Source of the DNA: JAKANT01 sp035502095
GTDB taxonomy: Bacteria; Pseudomonadota; Gammaproteobacteria; Burkholderiales; Burkholderiaceae_F
Direction of reading: 5' to 3'
Assembly (NCBI GenBank): GCA_035502095.1
Contig: DATJUX010000049.1
Location: 77,716 to 141,715, forward strand
Length of the DNA: 64,000 nucleotides
The position numbers and the translations under genes are program-made. Below, one piece after another: positions 50,313 to 59,451 of this stretch. The notes under the pieces are model-generated. The model had not been told where the DNA came from and ran no database searches. It saw only the letters and a program-made list of their open reading frames with translations. Numbering within the stretch: the first letter of the stretch is position 1; every line of letters starts with the position of its first letter.

Positions 50313-51011
50313 ATGCTCGACTACGGCCAGTTCTGCGCGGTCGCGCGCGGCGCCGAGGTGTTCGGCGAACGGTGGACGCCGCTCGTCGTGCGCGAGCTGC
50401 TCTGCGGCAGCACGCACTTCAACGACATCCGCCGTGGCGTGCCGCGCATGTCGGCCTCCCTGCTCGCGCTGCGCCTGCGCCGGCTCGAGGAAATCGGCGT
50501 GGTCCGGCGCATCGCGAACGGACGCACCTCCGAGTACCGGCTCACCGCCGCCGGCGAGGAGTTGCGGCCGATCGTGATGGCGCTCGGTCACTGGGGCGCG
50601 CGCTGGATCGGCAGCCGGCTCAAGCGCGGCCAGCTCGATGCCGGGTTCCTGATGTGGGACATCCGCCGCTTCGTGCGCCTCGAGACCTTCCCGCGCGAAC
50701 GCCGCGTCGTCATCCACTTCCGGTTTTCCGATGCACCGCGCGGGGAACGGGTCTGGTGGCTGGTCGTCGAGCACGGCGTCGCGGACTTGTGCCGCGACGA
50801 CCCCGGCCACGAACTCACGCTGATCGTCGAATCGTCGGTGTGTGCGCTGACCGAGATCTGGACCGGCGATCGCGCGGCGCAGGAGGTCGTGCGCAGCGGC
50901 GACGTCCGCATCCAAGGGGCGCGCCGCGATGCCGGTGATCTGTGGCGCTGGCTCGGCCGCAGTGCGTTCGCCGAGACACGCGCGTCCTGCCGGGTCGAAG
51001 CGGCGGCCTGA
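50313..51011 (+). CDS. HxlR-family transcriptional regulator with extra C-terminal domain
   Basis: A 232-residue regulator. Residues 1-about 95 are a winged-helix HxlR domain (CAVARGAEVFGERWTPLVVRELLCGSTHFNDIRRGVPRMSASLLALRLRRLEEIGVV) with a conserved cysteine near the start. HxlR proteins are normally about 110-150 residues, so residues 130-232 are an additional SCP2/ligand-type domain (VIHFRFSDAPRGERVWWLVVEHG). Divergent from the methyltransferase gene with a palindrome between them. Confidence 0.9.
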   Translation: MLDYGQFCAVARGAEVFGERWTPLVVRELLCGSTHFNDIRRGVPRMSASLLALRLRRLEEIGVVRRIANGRTSEYRLTAAGEELRPIVMALGHWGARWIGSRLKRGQLDAGFLMWDIRRFVRLETFPRERRVVIHFRFSDAPRGERVWWLVVEHGVADLCRDDPGHELTLIVESSVCALTEIWTGDRAAQEVVRSGDVRIQGARRDAGDLWRWLGRSAFAETRASCRVEAAA

Positions 51012-51038
51012 GTCGCGCCGCCCTCGCCTGCGTGACGG

Positions 51039-52013
51039 CTAGCCGCGCAGGTGGCACGCGACCCAGTGTCCGTCCGAAGTCCGCTTCAGCTCCGGACTCT
51101 CGTTGCTGCACAGGGGCAGCTGCCGGATCGGGCAGCGCGTGTGAAAGCGGCAGCCGGTGGGCGGCCGGATCGGGCTTGGCACGTCGCCCTGCAGCATGAT
51201 GCGTTTGCGCTTGACCTTCGGGTCCGGGATCGGCACGGCGGAAAGCAGCGCTTCGGTGTACGGGTGCAGCGGCTTCGCGTACAGCTCGCGCGCCGGTGCG
51301 ATCTCGACGATGCGGCCGAGGTACATCACCGCCACGCGCGTGCTGATGTGCTCGACCACGGAAAGATCGTGCGCGATGAAAATGTAGGTCAGGCTGAGCG
51401 AGTTCTGCAGGTCCTCAAGCAGGTTGATCACCTGCGCCTGGATGGAGACATCGAGCGCCGACACCGCCTCGTCGCAGACGACCAGCTTCGGCGACACCGC
51501 AAGCGCGCGCGCGATCCCGATGCGCTGGCGCTGCCCGCCCGAGAACTCGTGCGGATAGCGCCGCATGTGATCGGCGCTCAGTCCGACGGTCTCGAGCAAC
51601 CCGACGATGCGCTCCTCGAACTCGCGCCGTCCCGCCGCCAGCTTGTGGATGATGAGCGCCTCGCCGATGATCGCGCCCACCGTCATGCGCGGATTGAGCG
51701 ATGCATACGGGTCCTGGAAGATGATCTGCATGTCGCGCGCGAGCGACCGCAGGTGCACCGGATCGAGCGCCGTGACGTTGCGGCCCTCGAACCACACTTC
51801 GCCGGAGGTCGGCTCGATCAGGCGCAGGACGCAGCGTCCCGTGGTCGACTTGCCGCAGCCGGATTCGCCGACGAGGCCGAGCGTCTCGCCGGCGGCCACG
51901 TCGAACGTCACGCCATCGACGGCATGCACGCGGCCGATCTCGCGCTTGAACAAGCCGCCGCGGATGGGGAAGTGCTTGACCAGGTTCTTGACCTGCAGGA
52001 GCGGCGTGGTCAT
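51039..52013 (-). CDS. Peptide ABC transporter ATP-binding protein DppF/OppF type
   Basis: A 324-residue ATPase. Walker A GESGCGKST, Q-loop MQIIFQDPYASLNPRMTV, signature FSGGQRQRIGIARAL and Walker B KLVVCDEAVSALDVS are complete. The C-terminal oligopeptide/dipeptide domain has GCRFHTRCP with the paired cysteines that coordinate an Fe-S cluster in such proteins. It is the last gene of the operon started by the binding protein at 56867. Confidence 0.95.
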   Translation of the reverse strand: MTTPLLQVKNLVKHFPIRGGLFKREIGRVHAVDGVTFDVAAGETLGLVGESGCGKSTTGRCVLRLIEPTSGEVWFEGRNVTALDPVHLRSLARDMQIIFQDPYASLNPRMTVGAIIGEALIIHKLAAGRREFEERIVGLLETVGLSADHMRRYPHEFSGGQRQRIGIARALAVSPKLVVCDEAVSALDVSIQAQVINLLEDLQNSLSLTYIFIAHDLSVVEHISTRVAVMYLGRIVEIAPARELYAKPLHPYTEALLSAVPIPDPKVKRKRIMLQGDVPSPIRPPTGCRFHTRCPIRQLPLCSNESPELKRTSDGHWVACHLRG

Positions 52014-52101
52014 CACGCTCCCTCGCGAGCGAAGCGCGCCGCCAAAGCCGGGCATGCCTGCCAGCGCGCCCGTGGACGGTCAGGGTGGGGGCGCACAACC
52101 G

Positions 52102-53073
52102 TCACAACACGCATGCGACCCTGTGTCCGGGCGCGGCATCGCGCAGCGGCGGCGTGGCGCGCGTGCAGATGTCCATCGCGTACTTGCAGCGCGGTGCGAA
52201 GCGGCAACCCTCGGGCGGCGCGATGAGCTTCGGCACCACGCCGGGGATCGCCTCCAGCCTCGTCTTCCGGGCCGCCGCCGTGTCGATGCGCGGGATCGAG
52301 CGGATCAGGCCCTGCGTGTACGGATGGCGCGGATGCGCGAAAAGCTCGTCGGCCGGCGCTTCCTCGATCACCTTGCCGGCGTACATGACGACGACCCGCT
52401 GCGCGGTCTCCGCCACCACGCCCATCGCGTGCGTGATGAGCATCAGCGCCATGCCGAACTTCGCCTTCAACTCCGCGAGGAGTTCGAGGACCTGCGCCTG
52501 GATCGTGACGTCCAGTGCCGTGGTCGGTTCGTCGGCGATCAGCAGCTTGGGCCGGCACGACAGCGCCATTGCGATCATCACCCGCTGCCGCATGCCGCCC
52601 GAGAACTGGTGCGGATAGTCGCGCACGCGCTGCTCCGGCGTGGGAATGTGCACGAGGCGCAGCATCTCGACCGCGCACTCCAGCGCCGCCCTGCGCGACA
52701 GCCCCTCGTGCAGGCGCACCACCTCGGCGATCTGCTCGCCCACCGTGTAGACCGGGTTGAGCGACGTCATCGGCTCCTGGAACACGATCGCGATCTCCTT
52801 GGCGCGGATGTGGCGCATCGCGTCGGCGCCCAGCGGCACCAGGTCGCGCCCCTGCCACAGCACCTCGCCCGCGACGATGCGGCCCGGCGGCATGGCGATC
52901 AGCTTCAGCACCGTCATCGCCGTCACGGTCTTGCCGCAGCCGGATTCGCCGACGAGTGCAACCGTCTCGCCCTGCTCGATGGTGAGATCGACGCCGTCGA
53001 CCGCATGCAGCCAGCCGTCGTCGGTGGCGAAATGCGTCTTCAGTCCGCGGATCTCGAGCAGGTGCGCGGCCAT
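52102..53073 (-). CDS. Peptide ABC transporter ATP-binding protein DppD/OppD type
   Basis: A 323-residue ATPase. Walker A GESGCGKTVTA, Q-loop IAIVFQEPMTSLNPVYTV, signature FSGGMRQRVMIAMAL and Walker B KLLIADEPTTALDVT are all present, and the C-terminal domain has GCRFAPRCKYAMDIC, the cysteine cluster typical of Dpp/Opp ATPases. It starts only two bases downstream of the permease stop, so it is clearly co-transcribed. Confidence 0.95.
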   Translation of the reverse strand: MAAHLLEIRGLKTHFATDDGWLHAVDGVDLTIEQGETVALVGESGCGKTVTAMTVLKLIAMPPGRIVAGEVLWQGRDLVPLGADAMRHIRAKEIAIVFQEPMTSLNPVYTVGEQIAEVVRLHEGLSRRAALECAVEMLRLVHIPTPEQRVRDYPHQFSGGMRQRVMIAMALSCRPKLLIADEPTTALDVTIQAQVLELLAELKAKFGMALMLITHAMGVVAETAQRVVVMYAGKVIEEAPADELFAHPRHPYTQGLIRSIPRIDTAAARKTRLEAIPGVVPKLIAPPEGCRFAPRCKYAMDICTRATPPLRDAAPGHRVACVL

Positions 53074-53075
53074 CG

Positions 53076-54014
53076 TCACAGCACCTTGCGCGGATCGAGC
53101 GCATCGCGCAGGCCGTCGCCGACGAAGTTGATCGCGAGCACCGCGAAAAAGATCGCGGCGCCCGGAAACAACGCGAAGTGCGGCGCGATGTCGAGGTAGT
53201 CCTTGGAATCGAACAGGATCCGGCCCCAGGTCGGTATGTCGGGTGGGAAACCCAGTCCGAGGAACGAAAGGGTCGACTCGGCGATGATCGCGGCGGCGAC
53301 ATTGATGGTTCCCGCCACGATCACCGGGCCGAGGGAATTCGGCAGGATGTGGCGGATCACCTGGCGCGGCAGCGAGGCGCCGAGCGCGCGCGCCGCCTCG
53401 ACGAACTCCTTCTCGCGCAACGAGAAGAACTGCGCCCGTACCAGGCGCGCCACCGGCATCCACCCGAACATGCCGATCACCGCCACGATGAGGAAGAACA
53501 CGCCCAGTTCGGGCCCGAACGTCTTCGTCAGCGCGTCGCGAAAGAGATATATCAGCAGCAGCAGCAGCGGCAGCTGCGGCAGCGACAGGTAAAGGTCGGT
53601 CAACCACATCAGCGCGGCGTCGATGCTGCCGCGCGAGATCCCCGCCACCGCGCCGATGATCACGCCGACGGTGAGCGACATCAGCATCGCCGCCAGGCCG
53701 ACCGAAAGCGAGATGCGCCCCCCGTACAGCATGCGCGCGAACAGGTCCTGTCCGAGATCGTCGGTGCCGAACGGATGATTCAGCCCGGGTGGTGCCAGGC
53801 GCGCGGCGAAGTCGATTTCGTTGATCGGCACCTTCCACAGCCACGGCCCGAATGCGACCGCGGCGACCATCAGGCCGAGCACGATGGCGCTGAGCACGGC
53901 GAGCTTGTGGCGCCGGAAGCGGCGCCACGCCTCGGCGCCGGGCGTGACCGGGCGCCGCCGGATCGCGGTGCCGGCCGCGCTAGCGGTAGGCGATGCGGGG
54001 ATCGAGCCAGCCAT
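53076..54014 (-). CDS. Peptide ABC transporter permease DppC/OppC type
   Basis: A 312-residue permease with an N-terminal OppC-like region (WRRFRRHKLAVLSAIVLGLMV), HPFGTDDLGQDLFARMLYGGRISLSVGL and the EAA-type coupling loop EAARALGASLPRQVIRHILPNSLGPVI. Six membrane segments are apparent. Its start overlaps the DppB gene by 35 bases, so translation is likely coupled. Confidence 0.95.
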   Translation of the reverse strand: MAGSIPASPTASAAGTAIRRRPVTPGAEAWRRFRRHKLAVLSAIVLGLMVAAVAFGPWLWKVPINEIDFAARLAPPGLNHPFGTDDLGQDLFARMLYGGRISLSVGLAAMLMSLTVGVIIGAVAGISRGSIDAALMWLTDLYLSLPQLPLLLLLIYLFRDALTKTFGPELGVFFLIVAVIGMFGWMPVARLVRAQFFSLREKEFVEAARALGASLPRQVIRHILPNSLGPVIVAGTINVAAAIIAESTLSFLGLGFPPDIPTWGRILFDSKDYLDIAPHFALFPGAAIFFAVLAINFVGDGLRDALDPRKVL

Positions 54015-54939
54015 ACAGCAGGTCGGCGATCAGGTTGAACAGGATCACCAGGCATGCGAACACGAACGTCACGGCCATGATCACCGGCGTGTCGTTGGCG
54101 AGCATGGCGCTGATCAGCAGCGACCCGATGCCCGGGACGCGGAAGATCTGCTCGGTCACGAGGGCCCCGCCGAACACGACCGGCATCTGCAGCGCGACCA
54201 GCGTGACCACGGGAATGAGCGCGTTGCGCACGACGTGCTTGAGCACGACCGTCCGTTCCGCCAGGCCCTTCGCGCGCGCCGTGGTCACGTAGTCGAGGCG
54301 GATCTCGTCGAGCACGGCCGAGCGCACGTAGCGCGTCCAGGAAGCGCCCTGGAACAGTCCTAGCACCGCGACCGGCATGATCGACTGCTTGACATGCTCC
54401 CAGATGAAACGCCATCCGGTCGCCTCGATATCGGCGCGATAGACGAACGGCAGCCAGTCGAGCGTGATGCTGAAGACAAGGATCAGCAGGATGCCGGTGA
54501 AGAACGTCGGCAGCGAAAAGCCGATGAACGCGAGCGTGCTGGCGATCTGGTCGAAGATCGAATACGGCCGCGTCGCCGAATAGATGCCGACCGGCAGCGC
54601 GATCAGCAGCGCCAGGATCTGCGACGAGCCGATGATGACCAGCGTGGTCGGCAGCCGCTGCAGGATCAGCGTGTCGACGTTGATGCGGCTCACGAACGAG
54701 AAGCCCCAGTCGCCGCCGAGCATCGCGGTGAGCCAGTGGAAGTAGCGCAGGTAGACCGGATCGTCGAGGCCGAACTTCGCGCGCAGCATCAGGCGCACTT
54801 CCGGCGGGACGTTCGGATTGGTGGCCAGTTCCTCGAACGGATCGCCCGGCGCGAGCGCCAGCACGGTGAACAGCACGATGCTGATCCCGAGCAGGCTCGG
54901 GATCGCGATCAGCAGACGCCGCAGGATGTATTGGCTCAA
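53980..54939 (-). CDS. Peptide ABC transporter permease DppB/OppB type
   Basis: A 319-residue permease. The N-terminus YILRRLLIAIPSLLGISIVLFTVLALAPGDP is the classical OppB start; DWGFSFVSRINVDTLILQRLPTTL and the coupling loop TARAKGLAERTVVLKHVVRNALIPVVTL follow. It is the first permease after the binding protein; a 140-bp gap with a dispersed repeat separates the two. Confidence 0.95.
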   Translation of the reverse strand: MSQYILRRLLIAIPSLLGISIVLFTVLALAPGDPFEELATNPNVPPEVRLMLRAKFGLDDPVYLRYFHWLTAMLGGDWGFSFVSRINVDTLILQRLPTTLVIIGSSQILALLIALPVGIYSATRPYSIFDQIASTLAFIGFSLPTFFTGILLILVFSITLDWLPFVYRADIEATGWRFIWEHVKQSIMPVAVLGLFQGASWTRYVRSAVLDEIRLDYVTTARAKGLAERTVVLKHVVRNALIPVVTLVALQMPVVFGGALVTEQIFRVPGIGSLLISAMLANDTPVIMAVTFVFACLVILFNLIADLLYGWLDPRIAYR

Positions 54940-54995
54940 GGAACCGGTCCGATGCCGTAGGCGTGGTGCACCGTCATCATCGGCTCCTGGCCTGC

Positions 54996-55072
54996 CGTGT
55001 CATCCCGAGCCGCTGGCGAGGGACCTCGTGCCTGGAACGATCGAGACTCCTCGCTGTGCGCGCAATGACACG
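54996..55072. repeat. Dispersed repeat with CGTGTCAT/ATGACACG termini
   Basis: CGTGTCATCCCGAGCCGCTGGCGAGGGA... ends in GCGCAATGACACG, giving 8-bp terminal inverted repeats. It lies between the binding-protein and permease genes of the peptide operon and resembles the element at 7797. Its placement inside an operon suggests a role in mRNA processing or differential expression. Confidence 0.55.
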
Positions 55073-55079
55073 GCTGGCG

Positions 55080-56867
55080 TCAACCCCGGAACCAGTCCTG
55101 CAAGGCCCAGAAATCGAGGTCCCACCCGCTCAAGGACGCCGAGAGAGTGTTGCCAACCACTTGGACGCGCGGCCGGTACACCACCGGGATCACGGTCGGG
55201 TCGCCGACGACGAGATCGTTGCACTTGATGTAGAGCGCGGCCCGCTTGACCGGATCGAGCTCGCCCTGCCCCGCGCGCCAGGTCCGGTCGTATTCGTCGC
55301 TCCTCCAGCGCGTGATGTTGCGGCCCTGCCACTTGTTTTCCTTGCTGGCGACCTCCCACGACAGGAACTGGTTCATGAAGATTTCCGGATCCGGCTGCGT
55401 CATCGTGGTCGTGTACATCTGCATGTCGGCGTAGAAGTGCGGATACGTATCGGGGTTGCCGACGTCCGACGAGAAGAACACCGACGCCGTGACCGACTTG
55501 AGCTCGAGGTCGATGCCCGCCTTCTGGCACGCCTGCTTGACCACCTGCTGCGTCTTCTGGCGCGGCGCGTTGATCGACGTCTGGTAGAGGAACTTGAGCT
55601 TCTTGCCGCTCTTTTCGCGGATCCCGTCGGCGCCGCGTTTCCAGCCGGCCGCATCGAGCATCGCGTTGGCCTTGTCGATGTTGAACTCCCACCTGGTGTT
55701 CTTCGAGTTGAAGCGCTCGGGCCGGTTGAGGAAGTTGCCGGTCGCGATGCCGGTGCGCCCGTAGATGTGATCCTGGATCGCCTGGCGATCGATCAGGAGC
55801 GCCATCGCTTGCCGCACCGCGGGCTCGCTGAACGCGAAGTGCGTGGTCTTGATGCTCGAACGTTCGCCGTCGACTTCGGTCAGCGGGTCGGTGCTGTTCA
55901 GCTGGATGAACTCGATGTTGCCGCCGCCCGAGATCTCGGTACGCCCCTTGCCGCCGGCTTCGAGGCGCTTGAGGATCTCGTCCTCGACCTGGATGTTCCA
56001 CGCGTAGTCGTACTCGCCGGTCTGCAGCACCGCGCGCGCCGCGGAGACGGCGTCGCCGCCGCCCTTCATCTCGATGGTGTCGAAGTAGGGCCGGTTGGGC
56101 ATGTGATAGTTCGGATTCAGCTCGCCGCGCACCATGTCGCCCGGTTTGAAGTCGACGAACTTGTACGGCCCCGTGCCCACCGGCTTCAGGTTCGTCGGCG
56201 CATCGCGCGACTTGCTGCCCGTGAACTCGCCGAACAGGTGCTTCGGGATGATGGCGCCGAACGCACCGACGAAGGCGTTGGCCCAGAAGGGGGTCGGCTT
56301 GTCGAAGTCGACGCGCACCGTCATCGCATCGACCTTGGTCACCTTGACGTCCTTGTAGCTGCCGATGGTCACGGTGGCGGTTTCCGGATTGCTCGCGTAC
56401 TCCCACGTGAAGAGCACGTCGTCGGCGGTGAGCGGCTTGCCGTCGTGCCACACCACGCCCTTCTTGACCTTCCACGTCACCGACTTGCCGTCCTTTGCGA
56501 CCCCGCCGTTTCCGACCGTCGGAACCTCCGCCGCGAGGATCGGCACCAAGTTGCCGTCGTTGTCCCAACCGGCGAGCGGCTCGTAGAAGATGCGCGAGCC
56601 TTCCTGGTCCTTGGTGCCGGTGGCGAAGTGCGGGTTGAGCAGGGTGGCGCCCTGCCACCACAACGCCTTGAGCACGCCGCCGCCGCCGCGTTTGGTCGGC
56701 TTGTAGACCGTCGGCGGCCGGGCCTGCGCGACGCCGGCATGCATGAGCATCTGGCCCGCCATTGGTGCGGTCAGTCCGAGCGCCACCATGCGCCCGATGA
56801 ACCCCCGTCGCGACAGCCTGCCGCAGCGCACCTCTTCGATCAGCTTGCGCAGATCACGTTCTTCCAT
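55080..56867 (-). CDS. Peptide ABC transporter substrate-binding protein (family 5)
   Basis: A 595-residue periplasmic SBP_bac_5 protein with a Tat signal (SRRGFIGRMVALGLTAPM, residues 19-36). The conserved block VTWKVKKGVVWHDGKPLTADDVLFTWEYASNP and the PVGTGPYKFVDFKPGD segment identify the family; YPHFYADMQMYTTTMTQPDPEIFMNQF is near the C-terminus. The protein is longer than DppA, about 535 residues, but within range for family 5. First gene of the leftward SBP-B-C-D-F operon. Substrates could be peptides, oligosaccharides or nickel; peptides are assumed. Confidence 0.93.
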   Translation of the reverse strand: MEERDLRKLIEEVRCGRLSRRGFIGRMVALGLTAPMAGQMLMHAGVAQARPPTVYKPTKRGGGGVLKALWWQGATLLNPHFATGTKDQEGSRIFYEPLAGWDNDGNLVPILAAEVPTVGNGGVAKDGKSVTWKVKKGVVWHDGKPLTADDVLFTWEYASNPETATVTIGSYKDVKVTKVDAMTVRVDFDKPTPFWANAFVGAFGAIIPKHLFGEFTGSKSRDAPTNLKPVGTGPYKFVDFKPGDMVRGELNPNYHMPNRPYFDTIEMKGGGDAVSAARAVLQTGEYDYAWNIQVEDEILKRLEAGGKGRTEISGGGNIEFIQLNSTDPLTEVDGERSSIKTTHFAFSEPAVRQAMALLIDRQAIQDHIYGRTGIATGNFLNRPERFNSKNTRWEFNIDKANAMLDAAGWKRGADGIREKSGKKLKFLYQTSINAPRQKTQQVVKQACQKAGIDLELKSVTASVFFSSDVGNPDTYPHFYADMQMYTTTMTQPDPEIFMNQFLSWEVASKENKWQGRNITRWRSDEYDRTWRAGQGELDPVKRAALYIKCNDLVVGDPTVIPVVYRPRVQVVGNTLSASLSGWDLDFWALQDWFRG

Positions 56868-57116
56868 GGCTCCTCCTCGAGCTCGGACGAAGGACGCACC
56901 GCTCGCACCGGCGACCGTTGTCCGGTCGTCGCGATCCGTTTCCGCCCTCGCTCTCGAGAGCGCCCGCCCCCTCCGCGGCGCGATGATCGTAACAGCGATC
57001 CGCGACTGCGATGCGAGGTTTTCCCAGCGAGAACCCGCGCGACGTTGCGTGTTGGACGCGCTTCACCATGTTGCATCGCGCAGCACTCTTGCCGGTGCAC
57101 GACTGTCCACGATGGC
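56868..57116. other. 249-bp intergenic region upstream of the peptide operon
   Basis: No gene is supported here. It should contain the promoter of the peptide ABC operon (leftward) or the end of the GrdB-like gene unit. I see no clear -35/-10 pair. Confidence 0.35.
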
Positions 57117-58109
57117 TCACTGACGACCGTGCTTTCCCTTTGCACGCGGTGGGTCATCGACGTCGGAGCGCGCCGACTGTTCGCGCTCCTTCACCTGGCG
57201 CGCTTGCGCTTTCGCCTGGTCGAATGCGGCGCGCCTGCGCTCGATCTCCTCCGGCGAGAGGCGATCGATGTTGCTGTAGTCGCGTTTCCAGTCGGCGTTG
57301 TCCGCCCAGCGCAGGGGCGACTGCAAGGTCGTGCGCGGCCCCGGTGCCGATTCCAGCAAACGCAGCGCCAGCTCCAGCGTGTCCGCCTGCGAGTCCGGAT
57401 CCCTGGGGCGGCCGGCGGAGTTGCCGAGCGGAAAGTCGGAAAAAAGAAAGCGCGGCACGCCGATCAGCTCGACGATGTCCTTGGCGCATCCCATCACGAC
57501 GGTGCTGATGCCGTTTTCCTCCAGCATGCGCGCCGCAAGGCTCACCGTCTGGTGGCACACGGGGCAGTTCGGCACCAGGACGACCGCGTCGATGCCATCG
57601 GTCTTGCAACCGGCCACCACCTCGGGGCAGTCCACCTGCAGCGTGACGCGATGGCTGCGGTTGGTCGGCATGCCGAAGAACCGTGGTCCGATCCTGCCGA
57701 TCCGCCCGGCGCTCGCGGCACGCCGCAACTGCGGCAACGGAAACCACGTGCCGGCATCGTCGGCAGTGGTGTGCTTGTAGTCGATGGCGACGTGGGTGAT
57801 GCGCAGGTCGTGATCGGTGTCGGTGCCGCGCGCGTAGACGCTGTAGAACTTCGCCGCCGCGTGGTAGGCCCCCTTGCGGTCGAGCAGGCCCATCTCGGCG
57901 CGGTACGGCGCCGCGGTGGTGACGATCGTCACGCAGCTTCCGGCAAGCGGCTTGCGCAGCGGCTGGAAAGGCACCTCCGCGTAGTGCGCCCACTCGTAGG
58001 GAGTTCCGTAGCCGAGGGCCTGGTAGTACTCGCGGATGCGCGCCAGGTACGGAATCGGCACGTCCTCTGGCGACGCAAATCCAAACCTCGTGGCGCGTTC
58101 GCTCTTCAT
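57117..58109 (-). CDS. GrdB-like glycine/betaine/proline reductase family protein, cysteine form
   Basis: A 330-residue protein matching the PF07355 GRDB family: YWAHYAEVPFQPL-like N-terminus, VTIVTTAAPYRAEMG, THVAIDYKHTTADDAGTWFP, and near the C-terminus LVPNCPVCHQTVSLAARMLEENGISTVVMGCAKDIVELIGVPR. In GrdB/PrdB the comparable active-site motif contains selenocysteine (UxxCxxC); here CPVC-type cysteines are present and no in-frame UGA is needed. Anaerobic GrdB partners (GrdA, GrdC, GrdE) are absent. The function in this aerobic-looking organism is unknown. Confidence 0.8.
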   Translation of the reverse strand: MKSERATRFGFASPEDVPIPYLARIREYYQALGYGTPYEWAHYAEVPFQPLRKPLAGSCVTIVTTAAPYRAEMGLLDRKGAYHAAAKFYSVYARGTDTDHDLRITHVAIDYKHTTADDAGTWFPLPQLRRAASAGRIGRIGPRFFGMPTNRSHRVTLQVDCPEVVAGCKTDGIDAVVLVPNCPVCHQTVSLAARMLEENGISTVVMGCAKDIVELIGVPRFLFSDFPLGNSAGRPRDPDSQADTLELALRLLESAPGPRTTLQSPLRWADNADWKRDYSNIDRLSPEEIERRRAAFDQAKAQARQVKEREQSARSDVDDPPRAKGKHGRQ

Positions 58110-58206
58110 GCCTGCACCGCCTTGCCGCGTCGGACGGATCGTAGCTCCGGTCGGCGCGCCTCTCAAACGCCCTGCACGGCCGCGCCCGGCCAGTCGTCCG
58201 TGCGCG

Positions 58207-59199
58207 TCAGGCGAAGTATTCGATGCCGAGCGCCTGCCGTACCTCGCGCAGGGTTGCGGCCGCGACCGCGCGGGCGCGCGCGCAGCCTTCCTCGAGCATC
58301 GTGCGCACGGCGCCGGGATCGCGCGCGTACGGCGCGCGCCGCGCGCGGATGGGGGCGAGCGTCGCCTGCAACACGTCTTCGAGACGACGCTTGACCACCG
58401 TGTCGGCCAGGCCGCCGCGCCGGTAGCGCGCCTTCAGCTCGTCAACCGCCGCCGCGTCCGCGTCGAAGGCATCCAGGTACGTGAAGACCACGTTGCCATC
58501 GACCTGCCCGGGATCCTGCACACGCAGATGATTGCGATCGGTGTACATCTGCTTGACCGCGGTGCGGATCTCGTCCGGCGAAGCCGAGAGCGCGAGCGCG
58601 TTGCCGAGCGACTTGCCCATTTTTGCACTGCCGTCGAGACCGGGCAGCCGGCCCTGCGCGGGAACCAGTGCTGCGCATTCGACCAGCGTCGTCGAGGCGG
58701 TCAACGCGTTGAAGCGGCGCACGATCTCGTTGGTCTGTTCGATCATCGGCTGCTGGTCCGCGCCCACCGGGACCAGGGTCGCCTTGAACGCAGCGATGTC
58801 CGCCGCCTGGCTCACGGGGTAGGTGAGGAAGCCGACGGGCACGTCGCGCTCGAACCCGCGCTGGCGGATCTCTTCCTTGACGGTCGGGTTGCGCTCCAGC
58901 CGCGCCAGGCTGACGAGGTTGAGGAAGAACACGGTCAGCTCGGCCAGCTCCGTGACCTGGGACTGGATGAAGAGAGTCGATTTTTCCGGGTCGAGGCCCA
59001 CGGCGAGATAGTCGTAGGCGACTTCGAGCACGTTGCTGCGCACCTTCGCCGGATCGGTGTCGGTGAGTGCCTGCAGGTCCGCGATCATGACGAACTGACG
59101 ATGGCGCGACTGCAGTTCGACCCGGTTGCGCAGCGAGCCTACGTAATGACCCAGATGCAGCGGTCCGGTGGGCCGGTCGCCGGTCAGGACGGTGTGCAT
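58207..59199 (-). CDS. trpS: Tryptophanyl-tRNA synthetase
   Basis: A 330-residue class I synthetase. DRPTGPLHLGHYVGSL (residues 8-23) contains the HIGH-type LHLGH and SAKMGKSLGN the KMSKS-type signature, both needed for adenylate formation. The N-terminal TGDRPTGP start is that of the second TrpS subfamily (TrpRS II-like). GGAGG precedes ATG 59199. Upstream on the same strand is a leader with an intrinsic terminator, an alternative pairing arm and a short ORF with one Trp codon, so expression is probably attenuated. Confidence 0.95.
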   Translation of the reverse strand: MHTVLTGDRPTGPLHLGHYVGSLRNRVELQSRHRQFVMIADLQALTDTDPAKVRSNVLEVAYDYLAVGLDPEKSTLFIQSQVTELAELTVFFLNLVSLARLERNPTVKEEIRQRGFERDVPVGFLTYPVSQAADIAAFKATLVPVGADQQPMIEQTNEIVRRFNALTASTTLVECAALVPAQGRLPGLDGSAKMGKSLGNALALSASPDEIRTAVKQMYTDRNHLRVQDPGQVDGNVVFTYLDAFDADAAAVDELKARYRRGGLADTVVKRRLEDVLQATLAPIRARRAPYARDPGAVRTMLEEGCARARAVAAATLREVRQALGIEYFA

Positions 59200-59252
59200 G
59201 ATGGTGCCTCCGAAGGAAGCCGCCCGCACCGGTGCCGCGAAGAAGGAGGGGG

Positions 59253-59282
59253 AAAAAAAGAGGCTGCCGGTCAGGCAGCCTC
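59253..59282 (-). terminator. Intrinsic terminator in the trpS leader (attenuator)
   Basis: On the minus strand GAGGCTGCC-TGACC-GGCAGCCTC forms a perfect 9-bp stem followed by seven T residues. It lies about 54 bases before trpS. A second GGCAGCCT copy upstream (59318-59325) can pair with the first stem arm and prevent terminator formation, as in attenuators. It might otherwise simply end the peptidase transcript. Confidence 0.85.
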
Positions 59283-59315
59283 GTTAGTGCAATGACAAAC
59301 GCGCAGGGACGAACA

Positions 59316-59384
59316 CTAGGCTGCCGGGAGAGATCGGCACCAAGTGTTCGCGAGAACGAGATGAACTCGGTTCATGAACGGCAT
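59316..59384 (-). CDS. Candidate trpS leader peptide (22 codons, one Trp)
   Basis: Reading from ATG 59384 gives MPFMNRVHLVLANTWCRSLP-AA then TAG; a second start is at 59375. The single TGG is codon 15 and the stop overlaps the alternative pairing arm GGCAGCCT (59318-59325), so ribosome position could decide between antiterminator and terminator. A ribosome site is not obvious, and one Trp codon is few for an attenuator leader, so this is tentative. Confidence 0.4.
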   Translation of the reverse strand: MPFMNRVHLVLANTWCRSLPAA

Positions 59385-59451
59385 CGTAGCCGCAAGCGCG
59401 TGCACTCGGCAACCCTGAATATCGGACGAGACCCGCCGTCCGACTTAATCC

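Noticed and set aside
59331..59345. TGGTGCC in the trpS leader as a T-box motif
   Set aside because: The T-box core would be UGGN pairing with the tRNA end next to the terminator; here it is upstream of the alternative arm, lacks the rest of the T-box consensus and T-boxes are rare in proteobacteria.
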